Shown here piece after piece: positions 59,760-64,000 of a stretch of 64,000 nucleotides of DNA. This stretch comes from Butyrivibrio sp. (GTDB lineage Bacteria; Bacillota; Clostridia; Lachnospirales; Lachnospiraceae), in assembly GCF_015056685.1 (NCBI RefSeq), contig NZ_SVFW01000002.1, forward strand, positions 95,093 to 159,092, written 5' to 3'. Numbering within the stretch: position 1 is the first letter of the stretch; each line of letters begins with the position of its first letter. Under the pieces are notes generated by a model. It was not told the origin of the DNA, did not search any database, and saw only the letters and a list, made by a program, of their open reading frames with translations. The translations under genes and the position numbers were made by a program.

Positions 59760-60713
59760 ATGGTACGCAAAGAGGAATTGACTTACAAATCAAGAGACAG
59801 ACAGACCATGCTCCATGCAGTCAGATGGATACCTGAAGGTAAGCCGGTAGCTATCTTACAGATCATTCATGGAATGCAGGAATTCATTGATCGTTATGAA
59901 GAGTTTGCGAACTTTTTAGCAGAAAAAGGCATACTTGTAATGGGAAACGATCATTTAGGACACGGCGGTTCTGTTACAGCCGGAAAGGGTACCTATGGTT
60001 TCTTTTGCAAAGACGACCCTGCAACGGTGCTTGTACGTGACGCTCACAGATTGAAAAAGATGACTCAGGAAGAGTATCCCGGAGTTCCGGTATTTATCCT
60101 TGGTCACAGCTTTGGGTCTTTTGTAGCAAGAGAGTACATCACACGCTATGGCACAGGTATAAATGGTGCTATAATCCAGGGAACTGCTGCTATGCCAAGC
60201 GGAACAGTTAAGTCTTTGAGCACTTTGGTAAGTGTTTTACAGGTTATTTTTGGAACAAAGTATCGTTCTGAGATGATCAATAACATGGCATTTAAGGGAT
60301 ATTTAAAGAAGATCCCTGATCACAAGACAAAGTTTGACTGGCTTTCACACAATGAAGAAAGCGTTAATAAATATGTTGCTGATCCAAGATGTAACTTCGT
60401 TTTCACTCTTAACGGATTCAAGACTATGGCTGAACTTCTGACAAGAATTCAGGATGTTGACAGAATGGAAGATATCCCTAAGAACCTTCCTATTCTCATT
60501 ACAGGTGGTGCTGAAGATCCTGTTGGAAACTATGGAGAAGCATTTAGCAAACTTTACGATATTTACAAGAATAAACTTGAGATCAAAGATGTAGAGCTTA
60601 AGATTTATGACGGAATGCGTCATGAACTTCAGCAGGAGATTGGAAGAGAAAAAGTATACGAAGATCAGTATGCTTGGATAATGAGAGTGTTAAAGAGTGG
60701 CACTGCAAATTGA
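59760..60713 (+). CDS. Alpha/beta hydrolase, monoacylglycerol lipase/lysophospholipase type
   Basis: A 317-residue serine hydrolase starting at ATG 59760 with GGGGAGG eight bases upstream. It has the oxyanion region QIIHGMQEFIDRYEEFA, MGNDHLGHGGS, the nucleophile elbow FILGHSFGSFVAR (Ser about residue 116), GGAEDPVG (acid) and DGMRHELQQE (His). This set is that of the S33/monoglyceride lipase-like PldB group that acts on lysophospholipids or monoacylglycerols. No signal peptide is present. The next gene starts within its 3' end. Confidence 0.9.
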   Translation: MVRKEELTYKSRDRQTMLHAVRWIPEGKPVAILQIIHGMQEFIDRYEEFANFLAEKGILVMGNDHLGHGGSVTAGKGTYGFFCKDDPATVLVRDAHRLKKMTQEEYPGVPVFILGHSFGSFVAREYITRYGTGINGAIIQGTAAMPSGTVKSLSTLVSVLQVIFGTKYRSEMINNMAFKGYLKKIPDHKTKFDWLSHNEESVNKYVADPRCNFVFTLNGFKTMAELLTRIQDVDRMEDIPKNLPILITGGAEDPVGNYGEAFSKLYDIYKNKLEIKDVELKIYDGMRHELQQEIGREKVYEDQYAWIMRVLKSGTAN

Positions 60714-61188
60714 CAGATCAAAAATAATGGTAAGGTGTGCTTACCATTCTGATTGGGATGGGGCGATGAAACTTGCATGGGATACTTTTGCAAGGTTTGA
60801 CGCCCCTGATTATTCTGAAGAAGGAATAACCAATTTCAGAAATTTTGTAAATGACGATATGCTCAGAAAGATGTTTATCGCCGGGCAATATCAACTTTTT
60901 GTTGCGGTTTATAACGATAAATATCTGGGAATGATTTCTCTTAGAGAACGGAAACACATATCACTTCTTTTTGTAGACGGGGATTACCATGATTATGGCA
61001 TTGGGACTGCACTAGTCAGGTATGTGTCAAAGTATGCTCTTGAAGAAGAGGGGGTGGATGAACTGACAGTCAATGCTGCACCGATAGCTGTCGGTTTTTA
61101 CCACAAAAGGGGATTTAAAGATGTCGCTGAAGAAATGACGGCCGACGGCATCAGATTCACACCAATGAAGCTTTGTTTGAGGAGTTAA
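60697..61188 (+). CDS. GNAT-family N-acetyltransferase
   Basis: A 163-residue frame starting at GTG 60697, overlapping the hydrolase gene by 17 bases; ATG 60727 is an alternative but would cut the first strand (KIMVRCAYHSD). The acetyl-CoA region is SLLFVDGDYHDYGIGTALVR (about residue 88-107) and the late strand VNAAPIAVGFYHKRGFKDVA. Neither start has a strong ribosome site, which suggests translational coupling. Substrate unknown. Confidence 0.82.
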   Translation: MALQIDRSKIMVRCAYHSDWDGAMKLAWDTFARFDAPDYSEEGITNFRNFVNDDMLRKMFIAGQYQLFVAVYNDKYLGMISLRERKHISLLFVDGDYHDYGIGTALVRYVSKYALEEEGVDELTVNAAPIAVGFYHKRGFKDVAEEMTADGIRFTPMKLCLRS

Positions 61189-61191
61189 CTT

Positions 61192-61992
61192 ATGGGAAAA
61201 ATTTTTGATTTAGAGAGTCCTTTGATGCGAGCTCTTACAAGACTCGCAGATGTTATGTGGGTAAATATCCTTACTTTGATATTTGCCATACCACTTATTT
61301 TTGAGCAGGTTCTTTTCCTTGGACCGGCGCTTGGTCCGGTTCTTTTTGATGGAGCTGAACTTGATTACAACTACTTCCTTAGCGCAGTATTATGGGCATG
61401 GATATTTGGTATTATCTGTTCAAGTATTTTAGGACCTGCATGTACTGCTATGCATTTTGTTCTTTTGAAGATCGTAAGAGATGAAGACAGTTATATTACA
61501 AAGACCTATTTCAGATCATTCAAAGAGAACTTTAAGCAGGGAATGATTCTTCAGATCATTAAATTTGCGATAGCCGGAATCCTTGTTTTGGATTTCTTTA
61601 TCCTTAATAATTTAAGTGGAATTTACAGATATGCGATCATTGCTCTGAGCGCATTCCTTTATATGGTTTCACTGTATGTATTTCCAATCCTTTCTAAGTT
61701 TGTAAATACAAATGCAGCAACCTTAAAGAATTCTTTGCTCATGGCAATACTTGCTTTCCCAAAGACAATTCTTATGACTATCATTTCCGGAATTCCGCTT
61801 GTTGTTTTTTATTTCTTTGACTTAAAAGCTGTTCCGGTACTTATACTTTTGGGATTTGCCGGACCAAGTTATTTAAATGCTATGCTCTATAATGGAACGT
61901 TCAAGCGATTTGAACCTGAAGAGGAAAACCTCTCTGAAGAGGAAGAACTCGATGCAGCTATAAAGAAGCTTGATGAGGAAGAGCAGAATTGA
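61192..61992 (+). CDS. YesL-family (DUF624) membrane protein
   Basis: A 266-residue protein with five to six membrane spans, starting MGKIFDLESPLMRALTRLAD, the standard beginning of the YesL family. ADVMWVNILTLIFAIPLIF, GPACTAMHFVLLKIVRDEDS and TKTYFRSFKENFKQG are family marks. The last 30 residues are acidic and cytoplasmic. YesL genes usually neighbour carbohydrate transporters and pectin genes in Bacillus and clostridia, but the role is unknown. It is preceded by GAGGAG and followed 27 bases later by a GGDEF-type sensor gene. Confidence 0.88.
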   Translation: MGKIFDLESPLMRALTRLADVMWVNILTLIFAIPLIFEQVLFLGPALGPVLFDGAELDYNYFLSAVLWAWIFGIICSSILGPACTAMHFVLLKIVRDEDSYITKTYFRSFKENFKQGMILQIIKFAIAGILVLDFFILNNLSGIYRYAIIALSAFLYMVSLYVFPILSKFVNTNAATLKNSLLMAILAFPKTILMTIISGIPLVVFYFFDLKAVPVLILLGFAGPSYLNAMLYNGTFKRFEPEEENLSEEEELDAAIKKLDEEEQN

Positions 61993-62019
61993 TTGTCTTG
62001 TGTTTTTAAGAGGTGACAA

Positions 62020-63462
62020 ATGAAGAAAGCTCTTGTAACGTGCGCTACAATAGTGCTTATGTTTGCGGTTCTTATGGGGATTGTTTTTAGATCTTACAGG
62101 GAAGTGCTAAGAGATGGCATTTCCAAGTATGTTAATGAGACAGTCTCTTCAGAGCTTTCTTCAGTGATGTACGATAAAGATATAAATTATATCAGGATCC
62201 GTGATTATCAGGATACTTGCACAAAGGCTCTTATCGGATGTGATCTTATTTCAGATAAGAAAGAGATCATAAGCTGGCTGGAGCTTATTGTAAATAGCAC
62301 AGACAGCAATACTTCTTTTATCTGTGATATAGAAGGTGCAGGGTATAATGAGCGCGGAAAGACTGTAAATTTATCTGATTATAGTTTCTTTGAGCAGGTT
62401 GTCGGAGGCTTTGATGTCGGAAGTTCCGGCGTGCTCATTATCAATGAAGATCCCTTTGGTGGCAGAAGCGTTGCTTTTGTAAATGGATTGAATTTATCGC
62501 AAGAAAACAAAGGGTATCTTATATCTATTCTCAATATCGAGAGTTTATCAGAAGGAATATTTGAAAAACAGGAGCTTATTGACTACGGTGCGTGGGTTGC
62601 TGTCAGAGGTCATATCCTTACAGAGTATGGTGAGAGGCTACGCAACAATGATGCGGATATTGATTTTATCTGGGAGGCGTTACCTGAAGGCTCTGACCAG
62701 AACAAATTCCAGCATGCTATAGCTCAGCGTAATCCATTTTTTGAAGAAATGCCTAAATACGGGTATATGATCACTGTGCCGGCACCACTTTCCGGAGGTG
62801 CTCTTGTAGCTTATATAAGTTATAAGAACATGGACAGGGCTTTAGATGAGCCGCTTCATGATTATTATGCCATGTATATTTGGGTTATGGTGCTTCTTGT
62901 ACTTCTCTGCGTAAGTCTGTTTTTGGGACATCTCTTAGCTACATTTTTTAGCAAAAGAAACAGAAATAAGAAGGATAGAGATACAAGAACAGGTCTTTTG
63001 ACTGAAGAATCTACTGAAAGGCAGATAAATGCATACCTGGGTGAATCCGATAGCCAATATGGACTTATGTTCCTTATTGCTATAAATGGTTTAAAAGACC
63101 TGCGAATAGCAAAAGGCGAAGAGATCGTCGATGCAATTATTGTTGGTTTTGCCAAAAAGCTATCTGAAAAATACAGGGTGTCAGATGTTGTCGGCGGATT
63201 TGACAACGGTGAGTTTGTTGTTTTTATGAAAGATATAAGTGCCGGAAAGGATATCAGAAAGCAAGTTGATTCAATGGTAATGCTCACGCATGATTTCAAG
63301 ACCATGAAGGGAAATGAGGACGGCGTAGTTTCGCTGAGTGTTGGGGGAGCTGTGGCACCTAAGGATGGCAAAAAATATGCTAATCTTCTCGCTGCATCAA
63401 AAGCAGCTTTGACGGAGTCGAAAGCTCGTGGAGCAGGTCAGGTAGTCTTTTATCACGAATAG
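62020..63462 (+). CDS. Membrane sensor with a degenerate GGDEF domain
   Basis: A 480-residue protein: a membrane span (about 8-24), an extracellular Cache-like sensor (about 28-275), a second span (about 288-311) and a cytoplasmic GGDEF-fold domain (about 322-478). The active loop reads GGFDNGEF where active cyclases have RxGGDEF, and the metal-binding strand reads IAINGLKDL instead of IDIDHFKxIND. Both changes should abolish cyclic-di-GMP synthesis, so this is probably a GTP- or partner-binding sensor. The Cache domain suggests sensing of a small extracellular ligand. No HAMP is obvious. Confidence 0.85.
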   Translation: MKKALVTCATIVLMFAVLMGIVFRSYREVLRDGISKYVNETVSSELSSVMYDKDINYIRIRDYQDTCTKALIGCDLISDKKEIISWLELIVNSTDSNTSFICDIEGAGYNERGKTVNLSDYSFFEQVVGGFDVGSSGVLIINEDPFGGRSVAFVNGLNLSQENKGYLISILNIESLSEGIFEKQELIDYGAWVAVRGHILTEYGERLRNNDADIDFIWEALPEGSDQNKFQHAIAQRNPFFEEMPKYGYMITVPAPLSGGALVAYISYKNMDRALDEPLHDYYAMYIWVMVLLVLLCVSLFLGHLLATFFSKRNRNKKDRDTRTGLLTEESTERQINAYLGESDSQYGLMFLIAINGLKDLRIAKGEEIVDAIIVGFAKKLSEKYRVSDVVGGFDNGEFVVFMKDISAGKDIRKQVDSMVMLTHDFKTMKGNEDGVVSLSVGGAVAPKDGKKYANLLAASKAALTESKARGAGQVVFYHE

Positions 63463-63659
63463 GCAATGGTCAAATTGCATATAGAATTTTTAGATTCTTC
63501 GTCAATATTTCAGAATTGTGGAAAAGTCGCCTGATTGCTAGTCAGTTTTGCTAATGAATTGTAAAATATTTGTGAAATAAGTGAATAGTAAATAAACACC
63601 TCCACCGCTATACTTGTTTATAGCATTAAGCTATTGATGAATTAGGAGGAATATAAGGT

Positions 63660-64000
63660 ATGGCAAGTTTATCACTTGAGCATGTAACTAAAGTATATCC
63701 TAATGGTTTTGAGGCTGTTAAAGACTTCAACCTTGAGATTCAGGATAAAGAATTTATTATTTTCGTAGGACCTTCAGGATGTGGAAAGTCAACAACACTT
63801 CGTATGATCGCTGGACTTGAAGATATCTCTTCAGGAACACTTAAGATCGGTGACAGAGTTGTTAACGATGTAGAGCCTAAGGACAGAGATATCGCCATGG
63901 TATTCCAGAACTACGCTCTGTATCCACACATGACTGTATATGATAACATGGCTTTCGGACTTAAGCTTAGAAAAGTTCCAAAGGCTGAAATTGATAAGAT
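63660..64000 (+). CDS. Sugar ABC transporter ATPase, MsmX/UgpC/MalK type, 3' truncated by window edge
   Basis: The first 113 codons are in the window, with AGGAGG upstream of ATG 63660. They show the ABC ATPase front: LSLEHVTKVYPNGFEAVKDF, Walker A GPSGCGKSTTLRM and the Q-loop AMVFQNYALYPHMTVYDNMA. This matches the CUT1 ATPases that, in Firmicutes, serve several permease pairs. It stands apart from permease genes, preceded by about 200 bases with an inverted repeat GCTATA-CTTGTT-TATAGC (63607-63624). It may power the importer at 18226-21614. Confidence 0.9.
   Translation, partial: MASLSLEHVTKVYPNGFEAVKDFNLEIQDKEFIIFVGPSGCGKSTTLRMIAGLEDISSGTLKIGDRVVNDVEPKDRDIAMVFQNYALYPHMTVYDNMAFGLKLRKVPKAEIDK

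Noticed and set aside
1..64000. tRNA or rRNA genes
   Set aside because: Reading the intergenic regions showed no cloverleaf with TTCRANNC or rRNA-like sequence; none is reported.

Overview
The window looks like chromosome of a low-GC, AT-rich Firmicute of the Lachnospiraceae type, most like the rumen plant-fibre degraders of the Butyrivibrio/Pseudobutyrivibrio group. This is inferred from protein content (class II GalT, VanW protein, XpaC/TelA pair, MalFG-type sugar importers without a local ATPase, GH43 arabinan enzymes, a giant pectin-degrading surface protein) and from AGGAGG-type ribosome binding sites; no rRNA or tRNA gene was found to confirm it.

Layout. 0-5.6 kb: the end of an AraC regulator, an xpaC-telA pair, and a two-headed HTH/helical-repeat regulator that converges on a small gene for a secreted peptide, a candidate cell-cell signalling pair. 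5.7-14.6 kb: a GT2 glycosyltransferase, a galK-galT operon (minus), a membrane-anchored TPR-like protein (minus), a VanW protein, and a PurM-like/Lrp/aminotransferase run. 14.6-21.7 kb: an arabinan-utilisation locus. On the plus strand lie two GH43 enzymes and an ArsR-type regulator; convergent to them is an ABC importer (binding protein and two permeases). Both promoters carry paired copies of one AT-rich operator spaced exactly 20 bp apart, so the two operons are probably one regulon. 21.8-30.9 kb: housekeeping genes (YhaM, MutS2, a two-component system, TrmL, RlmD-like) plus an HtrA-like protein that has lost its catalytic triad.

30.8-35.9 kb is an accessory patch. The 3' end of the rRNA methyltransferase gene runs into foreign-looking sequence, followed by an XRE/membrane/zinc-ribbon protein, the last codons of a large serine recombinase, a small HTH protein with a heavily structured promoter, an element-type protein tail, a perfect 17-bp-arm palindrome, decayed gene starts (lipoprotein, histidine phosphatase), a methyltransferase and three GNAT acetyltransferases. 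35.9-41.9 kb: AlkD, an EIIC-type permease, a membrane-anchored Mrr nuclease, an OGG-type glycosylase, a GPH symporter and a type-B carboxylesterase.

41.9-50.1 kb: two perfect cre-like sites precede a 2621-residue secreted protein that joins a pectin methylesterase (CE8) to a pectate lyase (PL9) and ends in a membrane anchor. 50.3-56.7 kb: a pentose operon (FGGY kinase, AraD, two-subunit transketolase, Rpe, 5'-nucleotidase-like protein). 56.7-64 kb: Map with a SEC-C finger, MetG, a lysophospholipase-like hydrolase, GNAT, YesL, an inactive-looking GGDEF sensor, and the start of an MsmX/UgpC-type ATPase.

Together: pectin and arabinan are cut outside the cell, oligosaccharides are imported by MalFG-type permeases probably powered by the shared ATPase at the right edge, GH43 enzymes release arabinose, and the kinase/AraD/transketolase operon feeds it into the pentose phosphate pathway.
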